From: UBA6985 sp946536225
GTDB lineage: Bacteria; Bacillota_I; Bacilli_A; RF39; UBA660
DNA: 64,000 bases
Direction: 5' to 3'
NCBI GenBank assembly: GCA_946536225.1
Contig: CAMNEE010000003.1
Span: 62,001 to 126,000 of the forward strand
Shown: positions 41,555-50,472 of the stretch, in pieces
Layout of the letters: every line of letters starts with the position of its first letter
Numbering within the stretch: the first letter of the stretch is position 1
Program-made: the position numbers and the translations under genes
Notes under the pieces: generated by a model
Databases searched by the model: none
What the model saw: only the letters and a program-made list of their open reading frames with translations
What the model was told of the DNA's origin: nothing

Positions 41555-42552
41555 TATTTCTTCTCCTTCATTGCTTTTTTAAATCTTGGATATAATCCAA
41601 TATTACCTTTTCTATGAACAGGTAATTGATATAAATCATGACCAGGGAAATCATTACCTTCTATTAAACAAGGTTTCTTACTTCCTAAACAAACATCCCA
41701 TGCAATATAACCAATACCTGGAACAACTTCACAAGCATCAATACAAAGTTTCTTAACTTCATCCCACATAGGTATAACTGTACCTACTATTTTTTTCTTT
41801 GTATAAGGATGTATTTCAAATACATTAGTTTCTTTATCTATAGCAGGAAACTCAATTTCACCTGTATCAACATTAACAGCAGTAACCATTCCTCCATGAT
41901 TAAAGTTATCAACAACATTTCCATGGTTACCTATTCTAAGATAAGCCGTTACTACTTGTTTATTAAGAGTTACTACTCTTAAAGTATTAACAGATAAAGG
42001 ATATATCTCATTTAATACTTTATGTTGATCAGCAACTTCTTCTAATAATACTTGGCTATTCTTAATTAACTTATTAAATAGCTTTTTCTTATCTTCTTTA
42101 GAAGTATCTATCTTTTCAACACCTTTACCACATGAAGCATCTAATGGTTTTACAACAATTATCTTATGTTTATCAATAAATTTTAAATAATCTTCATAAT
42201 TATTCTCATTTATCTTTAACCAATCTCTATTTAAATATTTATCAAATAATTCATTAAATAATGCTTTATCTTCAAATTTTATAATCTCATCTTTATTATT
42301 ATATTTTTTACAAATACTATTATTAATACCTCTTGTAATAATAGTAGCCTTCTCTTTATTATTCATATTATACATTTGAAATTGATAGTAATCTACATAT
42401 CCAGCACCATATTTAATACCAGTAAAAACCATATCAAAAAATATTCCAATTTTATTCTTACCAGATTTTTCATGAACCTTATCAATAGTTTTAAACATAT
42501 TACCATAGTTCATTGAAGTAATTCTCTTAGCTAAATAGCCTAATTTACTCAT
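41554..42552 (-). CDS. Sugar-transfer-associated ATP-grasp protein
   Basis: 332 residues with an ATP-grasp fold of the sugar-transfer-associated type. VVKPLDASCGKGVEKI (about 133-148) is the ATP-binding strand and loop. VLLEEVADQH is the hinge. VNTLRVVTL precedes the metal-binding region, and CLIEGNDFPGHDLYQLP (about 299-315) supplies Glu and Asn for Mg2+. These enzymes are thought to modify cell-surface polysaccharides by forming amide or ester links. It is the first gene of the operon with rpiB and DUF1146. Confidence 0.8.
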   Translation of the reverse strand: MSKLGYLAKRITSMNYGNMFKTIDKVHEKSGKNKIGIFFDMVFTGIKYGAGYVDYYQFQMYNMNNKEKATIITRGINNSICKKYNNKDEIIKFEDKALFNELFDKYLNRDWLKINENNYEDYLKFIDKHKIIVVKPLDASCGKGVEKIDTSKEDKKKLFNKLIKNSQVLLEEVADQHKVLNEIYPLSVNTLRVVTLNKQVVTAYLRIGNHGNVVDNFNHGGMVTAVNVDTGEIEFPAIDKETNVFEIHPYTKKKIVGTVIPMWDEVKKLCIDACEVVPGIGYIAWDVCLGSKKPCLIEGNDFPGHDLYQLPVHRKGNIGLYPRFKKAMKEKK

Positions 42553-42679
42553 AACATCACCAATTAAATTATATCATTAAAAATTCTTTATGACATATAA
42601 TATACAAAATAGAATGTATAGTATATTAAAAATATTCAATTTCTTTGCTATAATTAAGTTAAACTAGGGAGAGTATAAT

Positions 42680-44488
42680 ATGAAGGATATAGCTAAAGTT
42701 AAAAATATTTCAGTTCCGGATTATAGAAAAGAATGGTTAAAAGAATTTCAAAACAAGAAACAAGAAATAATTGAAACTGTTAAAAATGCCGAAACCATTT
42801 CATTAGTTCGTACAATGAATCCATCTTTAGAAGCATTACATGCCCTTATAAGAAAAGACTATAAGCCTGAATTATTAACAATAAATGATTCAATTATTAA
42901 ATCAAGATATTATTCAAAAGATTTAATAACTACTGTTTTAAATAACTTAAATTCAGATACTACAACCCTTAAAATAATGCCTCAGTTATTAAGTGATCCT
43001 AATTTTATCAATAATCTAAGAAAGTGTAATAACTTAACTTCCCTAGAAATACTTATAGATTACGAAATAACTAAAGAGCAATTAAATGATATATTAAGAA
43101 AAACTAATTTATATATAATTAATATACCTCATCCATCTAAAATAGATATAACAGGTCTTCCTACTGCAATAAAATACGATGGAGACTTTGAAGCAATCTA
43201 TTATGATGGTCTTTTAATAGAAAACCAAAGAAGATTTAATAGTAATTATCACTTCTTCTATACAGATGATGTAGCTTATAACATAGAAGATATATTTAAT
43301 TTCTTCATACATAACAAATTAAGTAATGATGAAAATATGAAATTAAACATAATTAGTAATGATGGATTAGATAGCATTCACTATTCTAAAAAGACTGCAT
43401 CACTTGAATACTATGGTCGTTTTAGTGATTTAAAAAATGTAATAAGTGAATTTGAATCAGCAGAATTACCACTTGATACTATTTATATAGGTCTTGAAAA
43501 TAAAGACTATGACTTCAGAGATCTTTATAGTATAAATAAAAATATAAAACTCATCTATGAAGGAAACGAAACAACTATAGAAGAGTTTGAAGCTATGAGA
43601 AGTACAATAGATTACTTTAAGAGTTTAATTACAGCATATCCTCTTTCTCCAGTAGAACAAATTGTGTATGCATATGACATTATTAAATCATTTGAATATG
43701 AAGATGATGAAGAAGACTATAGAAACTCAAGACATTTAGATAAAATTGTTAAAACAGGAAAAATAGTATGTGTAGGATATGCAAGATTCTTAAAACAAGT
43801 ATTATCTGAACTTGGATTCAAAATTGATGTAATTGGTGTTAAATCTCCAAATCCTGATGGAACATATGATAATACACGTGTTAATCACGAAAGAATTCTT
43901 ATAAGAGTAGATGATGATAAATACAACATACATGGTGTATTTGCATTAGATCCTACCTGGGATAGAAACACAATACACTATGAAGTTAAAGGAAAAGATG
44001 GAGATTACACACATCCTGTAGAAGATCCAAGAGATAATGTAATCTTAAAAGAATACAGCGCTATAATATCTTATATTCATTTCTTAGTAACTAAGAATGA
44101 ATATCAACATTTATTTGCGGATGAATATGCTCCTTCAATCTTTAAGTTTGAGCCTAATTCATTAGTTGAACAACTAAAGAAAAAACCAAAATTCTCAGGT
44201 AGAGTTAATAACAGAATAACTGAAGCTATGTGTTATCTTCAAGAGTTCTTCAATGAAGATGAATATGATCAAATTCCATCATATTTGAATACTGAACGTC
44301 CTAGCTTAGATATTATGAAAGAAATACTTTATAATGTAGAAAAAGCTGAAGGATATACAAGAGAAGCAACTGAACAAACTCTTAGAGATATGGAAGAATA
44401 TAATAGAAGTCTTCATGAATATGATGGTACACCAGTATTTAAAAGTGAATCAACCGCCCCAGAAGACAATTGGATAATTAGAAAATAA
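42680..44488 (+). CDS. Transglutaminase-like cysteine protease/peptidase family protein
   Basis: 602 residues, the only plus-strand gene between the integrase and dnaA. The N-terminal 300 residues are leucine/isoleucine-rich with spacing suggestive of divergent leucine-rich repeats (NNLTSLEILIDYEI). The second half has a transglutaminase fold: VCVGYARFLKQVLSELGF (about 365-382, nucleophile Cys), NHERILIRVDD (about 408, His), FALDPTWDR (about 430, Asp). The triad is intact. No signal peptide, so cytoplasmic. A TATAAT-like -10 (about 42652) and GGGAGAG ribosome site precede it. Peptidase or crosslinking substrate unknown. Confidence 0.75.
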   Translation: MKDIAKVKNISVPDYRKEWLKEFQNKKQEIIETVKNAETISLVRTMNPSLEALHALIRKDYKPELLTINDSIIKSRYYSKDLITTVLNNLNSDTTTLKIMPQLLSDPNFINNLRKCNNLTSLEILIDYEITKEQLNDILRKTNLYIINIPHPSKIDITGLPTAIKYDGDFEAIYYDGLLIENQRRFNSNYHFFYTDDVAYNIEDIFNFFIHNKLSNDENMKLNIISNDGLDSIHYSKKTASLEYYGRFSDLKNVISEFESAELPLDTIYIGLENKDYDFRDLYSINKNIKLIYEGNETTIEEFEAMRSTIDYFKSLITAYPLSPVEQIVYAYDIIKSFEYEDDEEDYRNSRHLDKIVKTGKIVCVGYARFLKQVLSELGFKIDVIGVKSPNPDGTYDNTRVNHERILIRVDDDKYNIHGVFALDPTWDRNTIHYEVKGKDGDYTHPVEDPRDNVILKEYSAIISYIHFLVTKNEYQHLFADEYAPSIFKFEPNSLVEQLKKKPKFSGRVNNRITEAMCYLQEFFNEDEYDQIPSYLNTERPSLDIMKEILYNVEKAEGYTREATEQTLRDMEEYNRSLHEYDGTPVFKSESTAPEDNWIIRK

Positions 44489-44491
44489 AAA

Positions 44492-44511
44492 AAGTCTACA
44501 AATGTAGACTT
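44492..44511. terminator. Bidirectional terminator between the transglutaminase-like gene and rpmE
   Basis: Nine-base stem AAGTCTACA/TGTAGACTT with T-rich tails on both strands. Confidence 0.85.
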
Positions 44512-44521
44512 CTTTTTATTA

Positions 44522-44722
44522 TTAATTAAGATTATATTTCTTATTAAATTTTTCAACGTTACCTGTTTTCTTTTTATTACCTTGTGCTCCAGTATAGAAT
44601 GGATGACATTTACTGCAAACTTCGATTTGTTGTTCTTCTTTATTAGATAAAGCAGTAAAAGTAGCTCCACAAGAACACTTAAATGTACACATAACTTGAT
44701 TTGGATGTAAATTCTTTTTCAT
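44522..44722 (-). CDS. rpmE: 50S ribosomal protein L31
   Basis: 66 residues. N terminus MKKNLHPNQV, then CTFKCSCGATF and VCSKCHPFYTG. The Cys residues at about 12, 16, 18 and 36/39 place it in the zinc-binding (C+) class rather than the zinc-free paralogue. HPFYTGAQG is the L31 signature. AAGGAG precedes the ATG. A single-gene unit. Confidence 0.97.
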   Translation of the reverse strand: MKKNLHPNQVMCTFKCSCGATFTALSNKEEQQIEVCSKCHPFYTGAQGNKKKTGNVEKFNKKYNLN

Positions 44723-44836
44723 CTAAATTCTCCTTCCGCCATAACTAACTGATTAGTTATAGAAATTCATTACTTGATTAATATATAACATCTAGACCTT
44801 AAATGCAAGTTTTTTATGTCTTTCTTGGCAAAATAA

Positions 44837-44861
44837 AAGAGGATTTTTTAATTATCCTCTT
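44837..44861 (-). terminator. Terminator of the PrsW operon
   Basis: AAGAGGAT/ATCCTCTT stem (44837-44844, 44854-44861) with a TTTTATTTT tail on the minus strand. Confidence 0.8.
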
Positions 44862-45658
44862 AAATGACTACCACATTGTATACAATATCTAGTATTAATA
44901 TCAGGTCCTCCACATGCAGGACATCTATTAATATTAGCTACCTTTTCACTTGGTCCTTCTGCAATCTTTTCATTCTTAGCAGATATTTTTAATACTCCTG
45001 TTACCATAATAATATTTGTAATAATAACTAATGCATAAAAGAATGTTAAGTCTATTTGTCTATTTGATGATAAGAATGCATCAAATGCACCATGTATAAC
45101 TGAAGGTACTGCTAAACTCAATAATAAAAATATTAAATATATAGCATTACCTTTATTATGTGATTTTCTTGCAAGTCCTACAAAGAATCCCATTATAAAT
45201 CCAAAAGCTGCATGACCAGGTACTGATAAGAATGCTCTTAAAAGTGCTGTTGAATATCCATATTGAACAACATATAAAATATTTTCTAAAGCAGCAAATC
45301 CAAGAGAAACAAATATAGAATAAACTATTCCATCATATAACTCATCAAATTCTTTAGATTTATAAGCTACAAATATAACTACTAACCATTTAGAAAATTC
45401 CTCGATAAATCCTACTCTAACTGTGTAATTTACAAATAATAAAACTCCATTGTGAGCAGCCTCTAATGTATCTACAAAGTCTCCAAGCATTCCATCAATA
45501 ATTGATGTAAATACAAAAGTTAATATAACAGATACTACTGCTCCACCAATAAGTAGTTTACCTAAAATTTTTCTTGGCTCAGGATTTCTATCAGACGTAT
45601 AAATAAAAAATAATATTGCATAAACAGGCAATAAAGCTAAAAGAGTTAATAATCTCAT
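44852..45658 (-). CDS. prsW: PrsW-family intramembrane metalloprotease with zinc ribbon
   Basis: 268-residue multi-pass protease related to PrsW, which in Bacillus subtilis makes the first cut in anti-sigma factor RsiW. Signature motifs are in order: EEFSKW (about 94-99), FAALENILYV, SVPGHAAFGFIMG and IHGAFDAFL. The Glu and His residues form the metal site. After the last helix is a cytoplasmic zinc ribbon (CPACGG, CIQCGSH) not found in classical PrsW. It overlaps the zinc-ribbon gene 45658 by one base. No RsiW/SigW pair is seen in the window. Confidence 0.9.
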   Translation of the reverse strand: MRLLTLLALLPVYAILFFIYTSDRNPEPRKILGKLLIGGAVVSVILTFVFTSIIDGMLGDFVDTLEAAHNGVLLFVNYTVRVGFIEEFSKWLVVIFVAYKSKEFDELYDGIVYSIFVSLGFAALENILYVVQYGYSTALLRAFLSVPGHAAFGFIMGFFVGLARKSHNKGNAIYLIFLLLSLAVPSVIHGAFDAFLSSNRQIDLTFFYALVIITNIIMVTGVLKISAKNEKIAEGPSEKVANINRCPACGGPDINTRYCIQCGSHLRG

Positions 45659-46320
45659 TATTTATCACCTCTTAAATCTTCTTTATTAACATTTAATTTA
45701 CTTAATAAACTATCAAATGTATCTTGTAAGTCTATAGCATTTTGTCTAATACTACCTTCAAGAAGACTACAATTAACATTATAACTTGATGGGTTTGAAG
45801 AGCACTCTGTTATACCACTTTTTATATTATATACAATAAGATAATCAATATATCCTGTTGTGTAATCACATCTTACTCTATCATCAAAATAATATAGTTT
45901 AAACTTTGTTGAATCATCTTCATAGAAGAAATAGTCATCGTTTAAATTAAAACCAAAATACACTCCAGTTTCTTCATCAATACGACCAAATACGTTTTCT
46001 TCTTTTTCTTGAAACTCATTTTTTTTCAAATCACTTTTAAATGAATCTAATGGATCAGTAGAAAAAGATAGTTTTTCTCCACCTACAACCGTTAATAAAA
46101 AACCAATAAATATTGTATATATTATAATTGCAGGTATAAATATCTTCATATTTAGTTTTCTATCAACCTGTTGTCTATTCTCAACAGGCATTTTATGTGT
46201 ATCTAAATATTTTACCCATTGATCAAAAACATTTCTTGCAGGCCTAAAATCACATCCACAAGTGGGACATGAAATTCCATTTTCATCACTAATTTTATTA
46301 CCACAATTAGGGCAAAACAT
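45658..46320 (-). CDS. Zinc-ribbon single-pass membrane protein
   Basis: 220 residues. An N-terminal zinc ribbon (FCPNCGNKI, CPTCGCDF; four Cys) is followed by one membrane helix (about 68-88) and an extracytoplasmic domain with several Cys and a SSNPSSYNVNC stretch. It is coupled to the PrsW gene, and both carry zinc ribbons, so a partner or substrate relation is plausible. Function unknown. Confidence 0.7.
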   Translation of the reverse strand: MFCPNCGNKISDENGISCPTCGCDFRPARNVFDQWVKYLDTHKMPVENRQQVDRKLNMKIFIPAIIIYTIFIGFLLTVVGGEKLSFSTDPLDSFKSDLKKNEFQEKEENVFGRIDEETGVYFGFNLNDDYFFYEDDSTKFKLYYFDDRVRCDYTTGYIDYLIVYNIKSGITECSSNPSSYNVNCSLLEGSIRQNAIDLQDTFDSLLSKLNVNKEDLRGDK

Positions 46321-46370
46321 ACAATCACCTACTATACATATAAATTATACATTAAAAGAAAGCATTAAAA

Positions 46371-46392
46371 AAGAACCCTAAGGTTCTTTTCT
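46371..46392 (-). terminator. Terminator of murA
   Basis: AAAAGAACC/GGTTCTTTT stem around a TAAG-like loop, with a T-run on the minus strand. Confidence 0.85.
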
Positions 46393-47645
46393 TATTCATC
46401 TACTAATTTAATGTTAGCACCAACATTATTAAGTTTATCAACAATTCGCTCATATCCTCTAAGTAAGTGTTCTACATTATTAACTGTTGTAGTTCCTTTT
46501 GCAATCATACCAGCAACAAGCATTGATGCTCCTGCTCTAAGATCAGTTGCTTTTACTTTTCTTCCTACTAACTTAGTAGGTCCTGATATAACTGCCTTTT
46601 TATCTAACGCATTAATATTTGCACCCATTCCATTTAAATATGGAACATGTCTTAGTCTATTTTCATAAATTGTTTCTTCAAAAACAGACTCGCCCTTACA
46701 TTGAGTTAAAAGAGAACTAAGAGGTTGTCCAAGGTCAGTTGGAAAACCAGGATAAACCGTGGTCTTAATATTAACAGCTTTTAAATTATTACATTTCTTA
46801 ACTGTTATAACATCATCATTAATTTTATAACTTACTCCCATTTCTTTAAGTTTATAAAGAAGAGAATAAATATGCTCAGGTACAACACCTGCAACTTTTA
46901 AATTTCTACCTAAAAGAGCTCCAATAATAACATATGTACCCGCTTCAATTCTATCAGGTATAACAGTTACTTCCCCATCTCCAAGTTCAGTTACTCCTTC
47001 AATAATTACTGTACCAGTTCCTGCTCCAGTAATTTTAGCTCCCATAGAAATCAAGAAGTCTGCAATATTAACTATTTCAGGTTCTCTTGCAGCATTAAGT
47101 ATTCTTGTAGTTCCTTTTGCTCTTACAGCAGCAATCATAACATTGATTGTTGCACCAACAGATGGTACATCAAAGAATACTTCTGTACTCTTAAGTCCAT
47201 TAGAACTTATATGAAATTCATTATTAGATTCACTTACTTTAGCTCCCATCTTTTCAAAACTCTTTAGATGAAAATCAATTGGTCTAGAACCTATTACACA
47301 TCCTCCAGGAGATGCAATATCTACTTTTCCAAATAAACCAAGTAAAGAACCCATGAAATAATAAGATGCTCTTAATTTATTAGCATACTCATCAGGTATA
47401 AATTTATTTTTAACATTTTTATTATCTATATAAACAGTTTCGTCTTCATATTTTATATCTGATCCTAAGAATTTCATTATATCTATTAATGTATTAACAT
47501 CAGATATATTAGGAACATTTCTAATTACACACTTTCCTTTAGTTAAAATAGCAGCTGGAATTAAAGCAACAACAGAATTCTTAGCACCACTTATATTAAT
47601 AGTACCACTTAATTCTCTACCACCTTCAATAATAAGTTTTTTCAC
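46392..47645 (-). CDS. murA: UDP-N-acetylglucosamine 1-carboxyvinyltransferase
   Basis: 417-residue MurA that transfers enolpyruvate from PEP to UDP-GlcNAc in the first committed step of peptidoglycan synthesis. GAKNSVVALIPAAIL is at about 20-34, and RASYYFMGSLLG follows. The catalytic Cys is in PGGCVIGSRPID near 116, the residue targeted by fosfomycin. The start is GTG at 47645 with GAGGTGA upstream. Own transcription unit. It shows that this organism makes a cell wall. Confidence 0.97.
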   Translation of the reverse strand: MKKLIIEGGRELSGTINISGAKNSVVALIPAAILTKGKCVIRNVPNISDVNTLIDIMKFLGSDIKYEDETVYIDNKNVKNKFIPDEYANKLRASYYFMGSLLGLFGKVDIASPGGCVIGSRPIDFHLKSFEKMGAKVSESNNEFHISSNGLKSTEVFFDVPSVGATINVMIAAVRAKGTTRILNAAREPEIVNIADFLISMGAKITGAGTGTVIIEGVTELGDGEVTVIPDRIEAGTYVIIGALLGRNLKVAGVVPEHIYSLLYKLKEMGVSYKINDDVITVKKCNNLKAVNIKTTVYPGFPTDLGQPLSSLLTQCKGESVFEETIYENRLRHVPYLNGMGANINALDKKAVISGPTKLVGRKVKATDLRAGASMLVAGMIAKGTTTVNNVEHLLRGYERIVDKLNNVGANIKLVDE

Positions 47646-47726
47646 TTATATCTCACCTCTTAACCATATTATAAACTATATATATCACTTATTTACAAAA
47701 ATAATACATGTCTTTACACAACAAAA

Positions 47727-47753
47727 AATAGATAAGTATTACCTTATCTATTT
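47727..47753 (-). terminator. Terminator of the prfA-prmC operon
   Basis: Eleven-base stem AAATAGATAAG/CTTATCTATTT with TTTTTTG on the minus strand. Confidence 0.85.
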
Positions 47754-48479
47754 ATTAATTATAAATAAATATCTATCAAAACCTGATAAATCTTTTTCAA
47801 CTTTAACTATTGCATTAGGAAATTTATCCTTAGCAATTTTTGTTAAAGCTTCTCCATGATTATATCCTATTTCAAAAGCTATTATAAATTTTTCATTTAA
47901 ATACTTATAATAGTTATTAATAATAAATTTATAATGTTCCATTCCTTTATCATCAGCAAATATTGCACCTTTAGGTTCATATTTAACCTCAGGAGATACA
48001 ACTTCCTCCTTATCTACATAAGGAGGATTAGAAATAATTACATCATATTTATTAATTGGCTTATATTTATATAAATTCTTCATTATAAACGTTATATCTG
48101 CATGATTAATTCTTGCATTATTCCTTGCAAGTCTAATTGCTTTAAGAGAATAATCAATTGCAGTTATATTAAGTGTATTAAGTTCACCCTTCAATGCAAC
48201 TGGTATACAACCAGTTCCTGTTCCTATATCAAGAACAGAAGCATTTTCTAGTTTGTATTTCTTTATATAAGATAAAGTTTTACTTACTAACTCTTCAGTT
48301 TCAAATCTAGGTATTAATACACCTTTTTTAACTTTTATTTTATAACCATAGAAGTCTACATCACCAATTAAATATTGAACTGGATAATGCTTTTCTAGTT
48401 TTTTTATAACAGGATTTATATTCTTATATTTCTTTTTTAATAGTTTCCAATCATTATCAGTAATATTATTTGGTTTCAT
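47748..48479 (-). CDS. prmC: Peptide chain release factor N5-glutamine methyltransferase
   Basis: PrmC methylates the Gln of the GGQ motif in release factors. Here it follows prfA directly and overlaps its stop by 14 bases. VLDIGTGTGCIPVAL (SAM motif I) is near 74-88, and NPPYVDKEEV (the NPPY catalytic motif) near 157. An N-terminal helical region interacts with the release factor. I start at ATG 48479; a TTG nine bases earlier is the alternative. Slightly short (about 243 versus 280) but complete. Confidence 0.93.
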   Translation of the reverse strand: MKPNNITDNDWKLLKKKYKNINPVIKKLEKHYPVQYLIGDVDFYGYKIKVKKGVLIPRFETEELVSKTLSYIKKYKLENASVLDIGTGTGCIPVALKGELNTLNITAIDYSLKAIRLARNNARINHADITFIMKNLYKYKPINKYDVIISNPPYVDKEEVVSPEVKYEPKGAIFADDKGMEHYKFIINNYYKYLNEKFIIAFEIGYNHGEALTKIAKDKFPNAIVKVEKDLSGFDRYLFIINK

Positions 48480-49530
48480 CACTCTCAAGTTTCTTTCTTT
48501 GATCTTCAGTTATAAGAGCATCAATAATTGGATCTAAGTCTCCATTGATAATTCTATCAAGTTGCATAATAGTGAAACCAATTCTATGATCTGTTACTCT
48601 ATTTTGAGGATAGTTATAAGTTCTAATTTTCTCTGATCTATCACCAGATCCAATTAAACTTCTTCTCATATCCCCTTCTTTTTCTGCTTTTTCTCTTAAT
48701 TGTAAGTCATATAAACGAGATGCCATAATCTTCATAGCAATTTCTTTATTCTTTATTTGACTTCTTTCTTGTTGAGAATAAACAATTATTCCTGTTGGAA
48801 TATGTGTAAGTCTTACAGCTGAGTCAGTAGTATTTACACCTTGACCACCATTACCTGATGCACGTGTAATATCTACTCTTATTTCATCCATATTAAGTTT
48901 GAAATCAATATCTTCTGCCTCAGGCATAACTGCAACTGTTGCAGTAGATGTTTGAATTCTACCATTTGATTCAGTTACAGGTACTCTTTGTACTCTATGA
49001 GCTCCTGATTCATATTTTAATTTCGAATAAACTGAATCTCCTTTAACCATGAATTCAATTTGAGAGAATCCTCCAGCAGTACCAGCTTCTTCATTAAGTA
49101 CTTCAATCTTCCAACCATTCTTTTGAGCATATAATGAATACATTCTAAATAAGTCTCCAGCAAAGATATTAGCTTCATCTCCACCTGCAGCTCCTCTTAT
49201 TTCCATAATAATGTTCTTTTCATCATTAGGATCTTTAGGAATCAATAGAACTTGTAATTCATCTTCAACAGTAGAAAGTTTACTTTGATTTTCTTCTAAC
49301 TCAAGTCTTGCCATTTCTCCCATCTCAGGATCATTAACCATGTCTTTAAGACCTTCTATTTCTTCCTTTAAATTCTTATACTCATTATATTTACTAATAG
49401 TTGGTTCAAGTCTACCCTTTTCTTTAGATAACTCTAAAGTTTTAGAATAATCTGATAATACTTCAGGATCACCTAATTCTTTAACTATTTCATTATATCT
49501 TTTTTCTAATATATCTAATCTTTCATTCAT
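48466..49530 (-). CDS. prfA: Peptide chain release factor 1
   Basis: 354-residue class I release factor reading UAA/UAG. GSGNGGQGVN-like sequence (ASGNGGQGVNTTDSAVRLTH, about 222-241) contains the GGQ hydrolysis motif. TSTATVAVMPE is RF1-specific. An N-terminal coiled-coil domain is present. It is in an operon with prmC, which modifies it. Confidence 0.96.
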   Translation of the reverse strand: MNERLDILEKRYNEIVKELGDPEVLSDYSKTLELSKEKGRLEPTISKYNEYKNLKEEIEGLKDMVNDPEMGEMARLELEENQSKLSTVEDELQVLLIPKDPNDEKNIIMEIRGAAGGDEANIFAGDLFRMYSLYAQKNGWKIEVLNEEAGTAGGFSQIEFMVKGDSVYSKLKYESGAHRVQRVPVTESNGRIQTSTATVAVMPEAEDIDFKLNMDEIRVDITRASGNGGQGVNTTDSAVRLTHIPTGIIVYSQQERSQIKNKEIAMKIMASRLYDLQLREKAEKEGDMRRSLIGSGDRSEKIRTYNYPQNRVTDHRIGFTIMQLDRIINGDLDPIIDALITEDQRKKLESDETK

Positions 49531-49575
49531 TTTCTTAACCTCATTCCTTTAATATATATATTTAAAGTAATTAAG

Positions 49576-50022
49576 CTAAGATTCTTGATCTAATTCATCA
49601 TCATTTACGATAACTAAATCTTTATAGTCATCTTCTTCTAAATCATCATCAAGAGAATCGTCATCATAGTTAACTTCAGAATTATTTTCTTCTTCATCAA
49701 TATCTTCTTCAAGTTCACTTTCATCTTCATCATCTTCATCGCTTAATGATTCTTTAGAAATAGAAATTTTATTTGAATGTCTGATTGTTAAATCCCACAT
49801 ACCTTTTTCTAACATAATAAAATTATGATCATTTGAAAGTAATTGGAAGAAGTCAAATATTCTATCTTCTAATTCACTTTCTGATAAATTCATTAATTTA
49901 ATCACTTTCTTAAATAAATCTTGAATTGTTAATGGTTTATTACTATTTTCCAAAACATATTTTGCTACGTCTGAATAAGACATATTTTCTAACTGTTCTT
50001 CAGTTAATGCTTGTATTGCCAT
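49576..50022 (-). CDS. rpoE: DNA-directed RNA polymerase delta subunit
   Basis: 148 residues from ATG at 50022, with AGGAGG upstream. The N-terminal HARE-HTH winged helix (about 5-85; SYSDVAKYVLE, MWDLTIRH) is followed by a disordered, highly acidic tail (DDEDESELEEDIDEEE and DDDLEEDD) typical of delta in Firmicutes. Delta speeds RNA polymerase recycling and alters promoter selectivity. It is followed by the prfA operon. Confidence 0.9.
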   Translation of the reverse strand: MAIQALTEEQLENMSYSDVAKYVLENSNKPLTIQDLFKKVIKLMNLSESELEDRIFDFFQLLSNDHNFIMLEKGMWDLTIRHSNKISISKESLSDEDDEDESELEEDIDEEENNSEVNYDDDSLDDDLEEDDYKDLVIVNDDELDQES

Positions 50023-50088
50023 TTCTTTTCCTCCTAAATCCATTGATTTATATTAAACATATAGATTATAGCATAGAATTAAGTCATG

Positions 50089-50430
50089 TCAATATAAATT
50101 AATATGTATAGAATTATTCATATTTTCCTCAAGAAAATACGAATAATCTATTTTTATTTCATTATCCACATTTTCAAAGACATATTTAGTTAATTCTAAG
50201 TCTATTGATCCTGGATGATTAACTAATTTTAAAATCATTGTTTTATTACTAATATCTATTAAAATATTTGTATCAATATTTCTTTTTTCGAAAGTTTTTT
50301 TATATAAATCGATATAATAATTAGAATTATCTACTCTAAATATCATTTTGTTATTAACAATTTGATAATTAGACTCACCTTCTAATTTAACTTCCCCATT
50401 AGATATTAGTTTCATTTTTAGTTTATTCAT
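50089..50430 (-). CDS. DUF1934 (YwiB-like) protein
   Basis: 113 residues, beta-rich. The layout (two-strand N-terminal MKLISNGEVKLEGESNYQI, then NKMIFRVDNSNYYIDL, then NHPGSIDLELTKYVFENVDNEIKIDYSYFL) fits DUF1934, a small calycin-like barrel. In Bacillus subtilis ywiB also lies near rpoE, which supports the assignment. GGAGG precedes the ATG. Function unknown. Confidence 0.65.
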   Translation of the reverse strand: MNKLKMKLISNGEVKLEGESNYQIVNNKMIFRVDNSNYYIDLYKKTFEKRNIDTNILIDISNKTMILKLVNHPGSIDLELTKYVFENVDNEIKIDYSYFLEENMNNSIHINLY

Positions 50431-50450
50431 ATTTCCTCCTATAAAATAAA

Positions 50451-50472
50451 AAGACCAATTACTTTTGGTCTT
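50451..50472 (-). terminator. Terminator of parB/noc
   Basis: AAGACCAA/TTGGTCTT stem with TTTTTATTTT on the minus strand. Confidence 0.85.
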
